Shown here piece by piece: positions 44,290-51,325 of a DNA stretch of 64,000 nt (positions are counted from its first letter, which is position 1; every line of letters begins with the position of its first letter). The position numbers and the translations under genes are program-made. The stretch spans positions 1 through 64,000 of the forward strand of contig NZ_SRRU01000016.1 of NCBI RefSeq assembly GCF_004784465.1, written 5' to 3'. The notes under the pieces are model-generated. The model made no database searches. It was given only the letters and a program-made list of their open reading frames with translations, and was not told the origin of the DNA. Source of the stretch: Streptomyces griseoluteus. GTDB lineage: Bacteria > Actinomycetota > Actinomycetes > Streptomycetales > Streptomycetaceae.

Positions 44290-45950
44290 TGGCAGAGCAC
44301 GACGAGCAGCTGCTGAGCCGGCTGTTCATGGTCCGGCACGGCGAATCGACCTGCAATTCCGTCCACCGCATCGCCGGGCAGCGGGACGCACCCCTGACCT
44401 TCCTCGGCCGGATCCAGGCCGAGAAGGTCGCGGGGCGCCACCGCGGCCAGCACTTCGACCGTGTCTACGTCTCCCCGCTGACCCGCGCCTATGAAACGGC
44501 CGACACCATCTTCCGCCTCGACGCCCACGAGGCGGACGTCCCCGAGGTCGTGGTCGACGAGCGCCTCATGGAGCGCGACTTCGGCAGCTACACGCTGGAG
44601 AGCAAGTCCATTCTCCAGCGCCGCCACGGCATCGCCGAGTACGAGCGGGCCATGAACGCCGACAGCCCGACCATGCACGGCGGCGAGACGTTCCGGCAGT
44701 TCAAGGACCGGGTGCACGCCTTCTACGAGCAGGAGCTGCTGCCCGCGCTGCGGCGCGGCGAGACGGTGTGCGTGGTCTCGCACAAGTACGTCGTGGAGCT
44801 GATCTGCCGGTTCATCCTGGACCGCCCGGCCGATGAGTCGTACGACCTGCGGCTGCCCAACTCCCAGATGCTGCAGGGCGACCGGATCCACAGCTACGTC
44901 AAGAACGAGAACAAGACCATGAACATGGTCTATGACTGGATGGTCGTCAACCATCCCGTGGTCTTCTGCGCTGGCCTGGCCGCAGGCCTGCTCGCCAATC
45001 TGGCGGGAGCGCGGATCTCCACCTCTCCTTACGTGCTGCTCCTGCTCCTGGTGCTGGCCAGCGTCATCACCATGTGTCGCATCGAGCTGGAGAACGCACG
45101 AGCCTTTGTGACCGACCGTGGCACGCTGAGGTCCGTTGCCCTGCGCTACCTCGTCCTGCCGACGGCCTTCGCGGCCCTGGTGCGCTGGTCGGATGCGGGC
45201 AGTACGAGTACGGCGGCGATCGCCGCGGTGTTCCTCGCCACGCCGAGCTCCGTGGTGGCGATGACGGTCAGCCGCTGCCTCGGCGGGATGATCATGCCGA
45301 CGTTCGCGCAGGTCCTACTGTCCTCACTGGCCGCGACCCTGTCCTTCTCGACCGTCCTCGCCCTGACCCTGCAGGAGGACGTCGCCCCGGCGATCGCCAT
45401 CAGCGCTGCCACCTCGACCGGCGTCGTCACCGCCGTCTACGTCCTGGTCAAACGTCTGCGGGAACGTTCGCCCATCCGCACGGCCAAGTACGGCGAGCGC
45501 AACGGATACGTGGCGGTGCTGCTGCTGACCGCGTTCATCGTGCTGGTCTGCCTCAAGCTCGACCTGCAGGGCTTCACCAGCTACGCGCCAACCGCCGCGG
45601 GCATCGCCGTCGGCCTGCGCATGCTCGCCGCCTTGCTCAAGCGCCGACGCCACGTCCAGACGCTCGACGACTACACCGCCATGACCTACCCCAACGTGTT
45701 CGTAGTGGTCATCATCGCCGCGCTCACCGGCAACCAGCCGCTGGAGCAGGTGGCGATCTGGGCCCTGCTGCCGATGTTCGTCCTGTCCTTCTTCGACAGC
45801 TGGTACGCCCGCCATCTCGTCGTCGCTCCCGACGACCCGCGCTGGCCCGACGTACTCGGTCTCCAGGACCGGCCGTCGGCCGAGCAGCATGTCACCGCGC
45901 CCGTCCGCGCCATTGATGACCCCGATGCCCGGCTTTCCGCGAGGAGTTGA
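44289..45950 (+). CDS. Histidine phosphatase fused to a membrane domain
   Basis: A 553-residue fusion. Residues 10-210 are a phosphoglycerate-mutase-like phosphatase: LFMVRHGEST (Arg16, His17), VYVSPLTRAYETA, ERDFGSY, and the second His in VCVVSHKYVVELIC. From about 220 there are roughly ten membrane helices (VVFCAGLAAGLLANLAGA through LEQVAIWALLPMFVLSF). FLATPSSVVAMTVSRCLGGM resembles the core of the bile-acid/sodium symporter (BASS) fold. The joining of these two is unusual. It may dephosphorylate a metabolite that the membrane part, or the transporters next in the operon, then moves. ATG overlaps the previous stop by one base (TGATG). Confidence 0.8.
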   Translation: MAEHDEQLLSRLFMVRHGESTCNSVHRIAGQRDAPLTFLGRIQAEKVAGRHRGQHFDRVYVSPLTRAYETADTIFRLDAHEADVPEVVVDERLMERDFGSYTLESKSILQRRHGIAEYERAMNADSPTMHGGETFRQFKDRVHAFYEQELLPALRRGETVCVVSHKYVVELICRFILDRPADESYDLRLPNSQMLQGDRIHSYVKNENKTMNMVYDWMVVNHPVVFCAGLAAGLLANLAGARISTSPYVLLLLLVLASVITMCRIELENARAFVTDRGTLRSVALRYLVLPTAFAALVRWSDAGSTSTAAIAAVFLATPSSVVAMTVSRCLGGMIMPTFAQVLLSSLAATLSFSTVLALTLQEDVAPAIAISAATSTGVVTAVYVLVKRLRERSPIRTAKYGERNGYVAVLLLTAFIVLVCLKLDLQGFTSYAPTAAGIAVGLRMLAALLKRRRHVQTLDDYTAMTYPNVFVVVIIAALTGNQPLEQVAIWALLPMFVLSFFDSWYARHLVVAPDDPRWPDVLGLQDRPSAEQHVTAPVRAIDDPDARLSARS

Positions 45951-45952
45951 CA

Positions 45953-47521
45953 TTGTCCGCGCCACCCGCTTCGTTGATACCCCGGCCCTTACTGTTCTGG
46001 TCCGGTGTCGCCCTCACCTGCGCCGGCGTCGTCGAGCACCTGTGGATGTTCATCGATTCCGCGTCCATGCACTTCCACATGTCCATGATGGACATGTCAC
46101 CGGCCATGATGTGGGCGGCCATGGCTGCCATCGTCGTCGGCGTGGTGCTCTCCGGCATCGCGGTCGTGCAGCCGCGTACAGCAGGTGCCGTTGCTGCCGC
46201 TCCGGCGCTGATGTCCACGGCGAGCCGGCGCCGCCTCATCGCCATTTTGAGCTTCGCCCTCATGGTGGACCAGATGAAGCCGGCCACTTTGGCATTCATC
46301 GCGCCCGGCCTGCGCGATGAATACGGTCTCAGCGCGGCTGATGTCTCGTGGCTGCCCACGGTTGCGCTGACCGGCACTGTGCTCGGATCGCTCGTCTGGG
46401 GACGTGCGGCGGACCGCATCGGCCGCCGGGCCACCATCCTCATCGCCTCTCTGCTCTTCCTCGGCACCACGGTGTGCGGCGCCATGCCGACCTTCGGCGG
46501 CACCCTCGTCATGTGCGCGCTGATGGGCATGGCGGCGGGCGGCATGCTGCCGGTCGTCTACGCCCTGATGACCGAGAGCCTGCCGCCCGGCCGACGCGCG
46601 GCCATCATGGTCCTGCAGGCCGGGCTGACCACCACCGGCGGCTACATGGCCGCCTCCGGTCTGGCCGCGATCCTCATTCCGCTGGCCGGCTGGCGTGTGA
46701 CGTGGTTCGCCCAGCTCCCGCTGGTCCTGGTCATGATCGCGCTGAACCGCTGGATCCCTGAATCAGCCGCGTTCACCGCCCGGCAGACACGAGCGAAGCA
46801 GGTCCCCGCCTCGGCCTTGTTCAAGCGCCCGCAGACGGTCAAGACACTGGTCGTCAGCGCCTACGCACTGGCCTGGGGACTGGTCTACTGGGGCTTCATC
46901 ACCTTCCTGCCCAGCCAGCTGGAATCCTCTGGCGGGCACGGCATGTCTGCCGCCACCCTGCTGTTCCTCTCGTCGCTGCTGGCGATCCCCACGTGCGCGG
47001 TCGGCGCATGGCTGTACATGCGCTGGTCGGCCAGGGGCACGATGGTCATCTACGCGGCCCTCACCGTAGTGGCTCTCCTGACGTTGGCAGTCGTCGGCAT
47101 GGACGGCAGCAGGCCCCTCCTGCTGGCCACCGTGATGCTGCTGTTCGCCGGCACCGCCGGTGTGATCGCGCTCATCGGCCCGTACACGGCTGAGATCTAC
47201 CCCCTGGCCATCCGCGGTACCGCGGGCGGGTGGGCCGCGGCCGTCGGCAAGTCCGGCGGAGCCTTCGGCCCGCCCCTGATCGCCCTGGTCCTATCGGCGC
47301 CGGGAGGCATCCGCACCGCTGCGGTGTTCGTGGCGCTGCCCATGGCTCTGGCGGGACTGGCCGTCGCCGTCCGCGGGAGCACTCCGCAGGCCGTCACCTC
47401 GACTCCAGAGGGCATTACCGCGTTGGACGCCGAACTCGACGACCTGGTCAGCAGCGAGACCGTTGCCGCCCAGGCCACAGCGACAACACCTCTACCAGGC
47501 AAGGGAGGAACGCGGACATGA
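45953..47521 (+). CDS. MFS transporter
   Basis: A 522-residue major facilitator. Two extra helices at the N-terminus (LFWSGVALTCAGVVEHLWMF and a Met-rich HMSMMDMSPAMMWAAM) precede a standard 12-helix body with the loop motif WGRAADRIGRRATIL and LMTESLPPGRRAAIMVL. The body resembles aromatic-acid or sugar-type MFS carriers. I use TTG 45953, six bases after GAGGAG and three bases after the previous stop. Its own stop overlaps the next gene start (ATGA). Substrate unknown. The Met/His cluster could bind copper, but that is speculation. Confidence 0.85.
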   Translation: MSAPPASLIPRPLLFWSGVALTCAGVVEHLWMFIDSASMHFHMSMMDMSPAMMWAAMAAIVVGVVLSGIAVVQPRTAGAVAAAPALMSTASRRRLIAILSFALMVDQMKPATLAFIAPGLRDEYGLSAADVSWLPTVALTGTVLGSLVWGRAADRIGRRATILIASLLFLGTTVCGAMPTFGGTLVMCALMGMAAGGMLPVVYALMTESLPPGRRAAIMVLQAGLTTTGGYMAASGLAAILIPLAGWRVTWFAQLPLVLVMIALNRWIPESAAFTARQTRAKQVPASALFKRPQTVKTLVVSAYALAWGLVYWGFITFLPSQLESSGGHGMSAATLLFLSSLLAIPTCAVGAWLYMRWSARGTMVIYAALTVVALLTLAVVGMDGSRPLLLATVMLLFAGTAGVIALIGPYTAEIYPLAIRGTAGGWAAAVGKSGGAFGPPLIALVLSAPGGIRTAAVFVALPMALAGLAVAVRGSTPQAVTSTPEGITALDAELDDLVSSETVAAQATATTPLPGKGGTRT

Positions 47522-49140
47522 CCGGCGGCGTCAACGCAGTTGCCCTTGCCGTCTTCGCCCTGTTCTTCCTGGCCGTCACGGTCATGGGCTTCCTCGCCGC
47601 CCGCTGGCGCAAGCCCGGCAACAAACACACCTTGGACGAATGGGGCCTGGGCGGCCGGTCGTTCGGCACCTGGATCACCTGGTTCCTGCTCGGCGGAGAC
47701 GTCTACACCGCCTACACCTTCGTCGCCGTCCCCGCGGCCATCTACACGGCCGGAGCAGCCGGCTTCTTCGCCGTGCCGTACACGATCCTCGTCTACCCGC
47801 TGATCTTCACCTTCCTGCCCCGCCTGTGGTCCGTGTGTCACCGCCATGGGTACGTCACCACTGCCGATTTCGTCCGTGGCCGCTTCGGCTCGAAGGGGCT
47901 GTCGCTCGCCGTGGCCTTCACCGGCATCCTGGCGACGATGCCGTACATCGCGCTGCAATTGGTGGGTATCCAGGCTGTTCTCGACGTGCTGGGCGTCGGC
48001 GGCGGTGAGAACACCAACTGGTTCTTCAAAGACCTTCCTCTCCTGATCGCGTTCGGTGTGCTGGCGGCGTACACCTACTCCTCGGGCCTGCGTGCTCCCG
48101 CCATGATCGCCTTCGTGAAGGACACGCTGATCTACGTCGTCATCGTCGTCGCGATCATCTACATTCCGATCAAGCTGGGCGGCTTCGACCACGTCTTCGC
48201 TCAGGCGAGCGAGAAGTACGCGGCAGCCGGTGCCGGCGGTCTGCTTCCACCCGCAGAGGGGCGATGGACCTACGCCACCCTGGCGCTCGGCTCCGCGATG
48301 GCCATGTTCATGTACCCGCACTCGATCACGGCGACGCTCTCGTCCCGCGGCCGCGAGGTAATCCGCCGCAGTACCACGGTGATGCCTCTGTATACCCTGA
48401 TGCTCGGCCTCTTGGCGCTGCTCGGTTTCATGGCGATAGCGGCCGGCGTAAAGGTCACCAACGGCCAGTTGGCGATCCCGCAGTTGTTTGAGGACATGTT
48501 CCCGAACTGGTTCGCGGGCGTGGCGTTCGCGGCGATCGGTATCGGCGCGCTCGTGCCGGCGGCGATCATGTCGATCGCCGCCGCGAACCTGTTCACCCGC
48601 AACATCTACAAGGACTTCATCAAGCCCGAGGCCACGCCCCAGCAGGAGACCAAGGTCTCCAAGCTCGTGTCCCTGCTGGTGAAGGTGGGCGCGCTGGTCT
48701 TCGTCCTCACCATGGACAAGACGGTCGCCATCAACTTCCAGCTCCTGGGCGGCATCTGGATTCTGCAGACCTTCCCCGCCCTGGTCGGCGGCCTCTTCAC
48801 CCGCTGGTTCCACCGCTGGGGGCTGCTCATCGGCTGGGCGGTCGGCATGATCTACGGCACCCTTGCCGCCTACGGTGTCGCCTCGCCCACGCAGGAGCAC
48901 TTCGGCGGCTCGGCGGAGGAGATCCCAGGCATCGGCCAGACCGGCTACATCGGCCTGACGGCGTTCGTGCTCAACGTCGCCGTGACGGTGGTCCTCACCT
49001 TCGTCCTGAAGGCGGCCAACGCCCCGGAGGGCGTCGACGCCACAGCCCCGGGGGACTACACCGCGGATACGGCAGAAACCGAAGCCGTGTCAGCTGCCAC
49101 CGTTCGTCGGGGCCCTTCACCTGCCCCCAACCCCAGTTGA
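47518..49140 (+). CDS. Sodium:solute symporter, MctP-like
   Basis: A 540-residue member of the SSS family with about 13 helices. WGLGGRSFGTWITWFLLGGD near residues 42-62 and the MYPHSITATLSSRGREVIRR segment are typical of the monocarboxylate permease MctP branch (pyruvate, lactate, acetate). The usual small DUF3311 partner is not present. The last 40 residues form a soluble acidic tail. ATG 47518 overlaps the MFS stop, so it is translationally coupled as the final gene of the operon. A two-transporter operon with an FAD protein and a phosphatase suggests a metabolite uptake-and-conversion unit. Confidence 0.9.
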   Translation: MTGGVNAVALAVFALFFLAVTVMGFLAARWRKPGNKHTLDEWGLGGRSFGTWITWFLLGGDVYTAYTFVAVPAAIYTAGAAGFFAVPYTILVYPLIFTFLPRLWSVCHRHGYVTTADFVRGRFGSKGLSLAVAFTGILATMPYIALQLVGIQAVLDVLGVGGGENTNWFFKDLPLLIAFGVLAAYTYSSGLRAPAMIAFVKDTLIYVVIVVAIIYIPIKLGGFDHVFAQASEKYAAAGAGGLLPPAEGRWTYATLALGSAMAMFMYPHSITATLSSRGREVIRRSTTVMPLYTLMLGLLALLGFMAIAAGVKVTNGQLAIPQLFEDMFPNWFAGVAFAAIGIGALVPAAIMSIAAANLFTRNIYKDFIKPEATPQQETKVSKLVSLLVKVGALVFVLTMDKTVAINFQLLGGIWILQTFPALVGGLFTRWFHRWGLLIGWAVGMIYGTLAAYGVASPTQEHFGGSAEEIPGIGQTGYIGLTAFVLNVAVTVVLTFVLKAANAPEGVDATAPGDYTADTAETEAVSAATVRRGPSPAPNPS

Positions 49141-49159
49141 GAGCCCGATCGACAGACGC

Positions 49160-49759
49160 CTACGCCGCCGCCCTGACCCCGAGCGAGCCCAGGGCGGCGG
49201 CCACCGTCTTTCGCAAAGAGGCGGCGTCGGCACCGGCACGCGAGCGCAAGTTGACCCCGTAGGCGAGCAACGCCAGCAGATCCGCGGAAGCGCCAGGATC
49301 GGCCCCGGGGGCTAGCTGATCCTGGCGCTCGGCGGTGACCAGTGCTGCGTACATCGCCTCGCGCAGCTCCCGGTGGTGCTGGTCCAGGACGTCGCGCACC
49401 TTCGGATCACTGTTCTCGACCCCGGCATGCGCATTGGAGACCATGCAGCCCCATTGGGCGTACTCACCCGAGCAGCGCGCCTCGATCAGGCCGGCGAAGA
49501 ACTCGGAGACAGCCGGCAGACCCCGCTCGTCCTCGGCCAGGCGCCGGAACATCGGCTGGGACCGCTGCTCCAGGTACCGGCGCAGCGCGGCGAAGTAGAG
49601 CTCCTGCTTGCCGCCGAAGGTGGCGTACAGGCTGGAGCGGTTGAGCCCGGTCGCGGTCACCACGTCCTGGATCCCGGTCGAGGCCACGCCCTGCCGCCAG
49701 AACAGCCGCACCACGGTCTCCAGGGTGGCATCCGGGTCGAAGTGCTTGATGTCCGGCAC
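49160..49759 (-). CDS. TetR-family repressor
   Basis: A 199-residue TetR regulator. The N-terminal helix-turn-helix is FDPDATLETVVRLFWRQGVA then IQDVVTATGLNRSSLYATFG; the C-terminal ligand domain has AQWGCMVSNAHAGVEN with a Cys that could sense oxidants or electrophiles. It starts at a GTG; the palindrome at 49775-49794 lies 15 bp upstream, fitting autorepression. It is divergent from the peroxiredoxin-like gene, which carries the same palindrome, and convergent with the symporter operon. Confidence 0.9.
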   Translation of the reverse strand: MPDIKHFDPDATLETVVRLFWRQGVASTGIQDVVTATGLNRSSLYATFGGKQELYFAALRRYLEQRSQPMFRRLAEDERGLPAVSEFFAGLIEARCSGEYAQWGCMVSNAHAGVENSDPKVRDVLDQHHRELREAMYAALVTAERQDQLAPGADPGASADLLALLAYGVNLRSRAGADAASLRKTVAAALGSLGVRAAA

Positions 49760-49774
49760 GTTTCACCCCGCCAT

Positions 49775-49794
49775 CCTGAAATAAGGATTCCAAG
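49775..49794 (-). promoter_or_regulatory. TetR-type operator, site B
   Basis: On the minus strand CTTGGAA-TCCTTA-TTTCAGG, directly upstream of the TetR gene start. Differs from site C by one arm base plus the spacer. Confidence 0.7.
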
Positions 49795-49926
49795 ATACTC
49801 CCCGTTCCCCACCCCGCAAAGGTACTGACGGGTACAGAGCAGGACAGGCCGCCACGCCTCCACCATGGCATCCAGGTTCGTCCACGATCCACCCAGGGTG
49901 GCGCCGACCGCCGCGACCATGCCCCC

Positions 49927-50073
49927 ATGAACCGCATACCAGCCCTCTGGGCCGTCGCCTATGGCTCCCGCACACCCCGCCTCCGCCGCTTCCTCGCCCG
50001 CCGCACGGTCCACCTCGCCGCCTTCATCCGCACCCTCGCACTGACCGACCATCACCCCTTCACCAGCCTCTGA
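49927..50073 (+). CDS. Possible small basic protein, 48 residues
   Basis: A short frame between the TetR and peroxiredoxin genes, starting at ATG 49927: NRIPALWAVAYGSRTPRLRR, FLARRTVHLAAFIRTLALT. Basic and amphipathic, with coding-like third-position GC, but no clear ribosome site. Could be a leader peptide or chance frame. Confidence 0.35.
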   Translation: MNRIPALWAVAYGSRTPRLRRFLARRTVHLAAFIRTLALTDHHPFTSL

Positions 50074-50121
50074 CCCTTCGACATCTCCGCACGGCTGGCG
50101 CGGGGCTCCTCCTGCCCTTAT

Positions 50122-50141
50122 CTTGGAACGAACATTTCAAG
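50122..50141 (+). promoter_or_regulatory. TetR-type operator, site C
   Basis: CTTGGAA-CGAACA-TTTCAAG, 43 bp upstream of the peroxiredoxin-like ATG, where it would overlap the promoter. Seven-base arms form a near-perfect dyad. Confidence 0.75.
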
Positions 50142-50183
50142 ATATGCCCCGCTCCAGCCATCAACCAGGAGGAACGAAGCGCC

Positions 50184-50834
50184 ATGACCACCCTGAACGC
50201 CGAACTGCGCACCTTCTACGAAGCACGTCAGCAGCAGATCCCCGCCGAGATCCGGGAGATCATGCAGCGGGCCGGCCAGGAACTCGCCGACTCCGGCCAG
50301 GTCGACCGCGCCCTGACCGTCGGTGCGCAGGCCCCTCGTTTCAACCTCCCCACCGCGACCGGACAGAACCTGGCCCTGGACGACCTGCTAGCTGACGGCC
50401 CGGTCGTGCTGACCTTCTACCGCGGCGCGTGGTGCCCCTACTGCAACATCGCGCTGCGCGCACTCCAGCAGCACCACGACGCCATCACCGCCCGCGGCGC
50501 CCGCCTGGTGGCCGTCTCCCCTCAGATCCCCGACGAGTCCCTCACTCTGACCGAGAAGCATGGCCTCGCCTTCGAGGTCCTCAGTGATATCGGCTCCGAC
50601 ACCGCCAAGCAGTACGGTCTCGCCTTCGACCTCCCCGACGGCCTTTCAGCCGTCTACGACAAGCTCGGTTTCGACCTCCAGCGCGTCAATGACGGCCATC
50701 CGCGTACGCTCCCGCTGCCCGCGACCTACGTCATCGACCGCGATGGAGCGATCCGCTGGGCCTTCGTCAACACGGACTACACCACCCGCGCGGAACCCGC
50801 CGACATCATCGCCGTCCTCGACGCAATGAGCTGA
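50184..50834 (+). CDS. Peroxiredoxin-like (AhpC/TSA) protein
   Basis: A 216-residue thioredoxin-fold protein with an N-terminal helical extension (LNAELRTFYEARQQQIPAEI). The active site is FYRGAWCPYCNIAL; Cys84 and Cys87 form a CPYC pair, as in the two-Cys peroxiredoxin-like subgroup. The rest (LVAVSPQIPDESLTLTEKHG, PLPATYVIDRDGAIRWAFVN) is standard AhpC/TSA. It likely reduces peroxides or disulfides in the cytoplasm. Start ATG 50184 after CAGGAGGAACG. Probably repressed by the divergent TetR protein through site C. Confidence 0.9.
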   Translation: MTTLNAELRTFYEARQQQIPAEIREIMQRAGQELADSGQVDRALTVGAQAPRFNLPTATGQNLALDDLLADGPVVLTFYRGAWCPYCNIALRALQQHHDAITARGARLVAVSPQIPDESLTLTEKHGLAFEVLSDIGSDTAKQYGLAFDLPDGLSAVYDKLGFDLQRVNDGHPRTLPLPATYVIDRDGAIRWAFVNTDYTTRAEPADIIAVLDAMS

Positions 50835-51074
50835 TCGCCTCTCCCTCAGCTTTCGCAGCCCATCGACGATCTACGCAGACGCTTTGGGCTGAGATGCAGC
50901 GAAAACCGTCCGGCCTCTGTTCCGCGACCGCATGCCTTTGGGCTCCTGGAAGCGGAACGTTCCGTTCGGGAAGCGCAGGGCATGGCCGATGCGCAGCTCG
51001 CCGCAGCCGAGTCCGACATCCTCCTGCCTGAGACGGAGACGGTACTGGCCCCCGAAACCAGGGGCATGGGGCTA

Positions 51075-51217
51075 AAGGCTGTTGCACAACGGCTGGTCGA
51101 TCTTCCGGGTCTCCTTCCTGCGGCGTTCCAAGACGGCAGAAAGACGGGCACATTCGGGCAGTTGACCTTGCTGCCGATGGCTGGATCTGAGCGTGATCGC
51201 CGTTGTGCAACACCCTT
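51075..51217. mobile_element. Miniature element type 1, copy 2
   Basis: Identical over all 143 bp to 20326-20468, again flanked by TA on both sides, with 17/18 matching inverted ends. It lies in the gap between the peroxiredoxin gene and the large nuclease-like gene. The flanking sequence 50835-51072 has a weakly coding plus-strand frame (AQLAAAESDILLPETETVLA) that may be a gene fragment interrupted by it. Confidence 0.9.
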
Positions 51218-51325
51218 TAGGGCCCGTTGCGAAACCGCCCTGAGTCAGCGCGGCCAACCGTCAGGTTGGCGTCTGGGTACTTCGGACGCCATTCCCGCGC
51301 ATCGACGCTTGGCGTGATCGGACTG

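Noticed and set aside
44900..45900. Membrane part as a separate gene after the phosphatase
   Set aside because: The frame is continuous with no internal ribosome site or start near the junction, so a real fusion is simpler.
43290..45950. 886-codon plus-strand frame joining two genes
   Set aside because: Its first 330 codons are Arg/His-rich out-of-frame text over the FAD gene; only the part from 44289 is real.
47197..48900. 567-codon minus-strand frame
   Set aside because: Shadow of the MFS/SSS genes, with no motif and no ribosome site.
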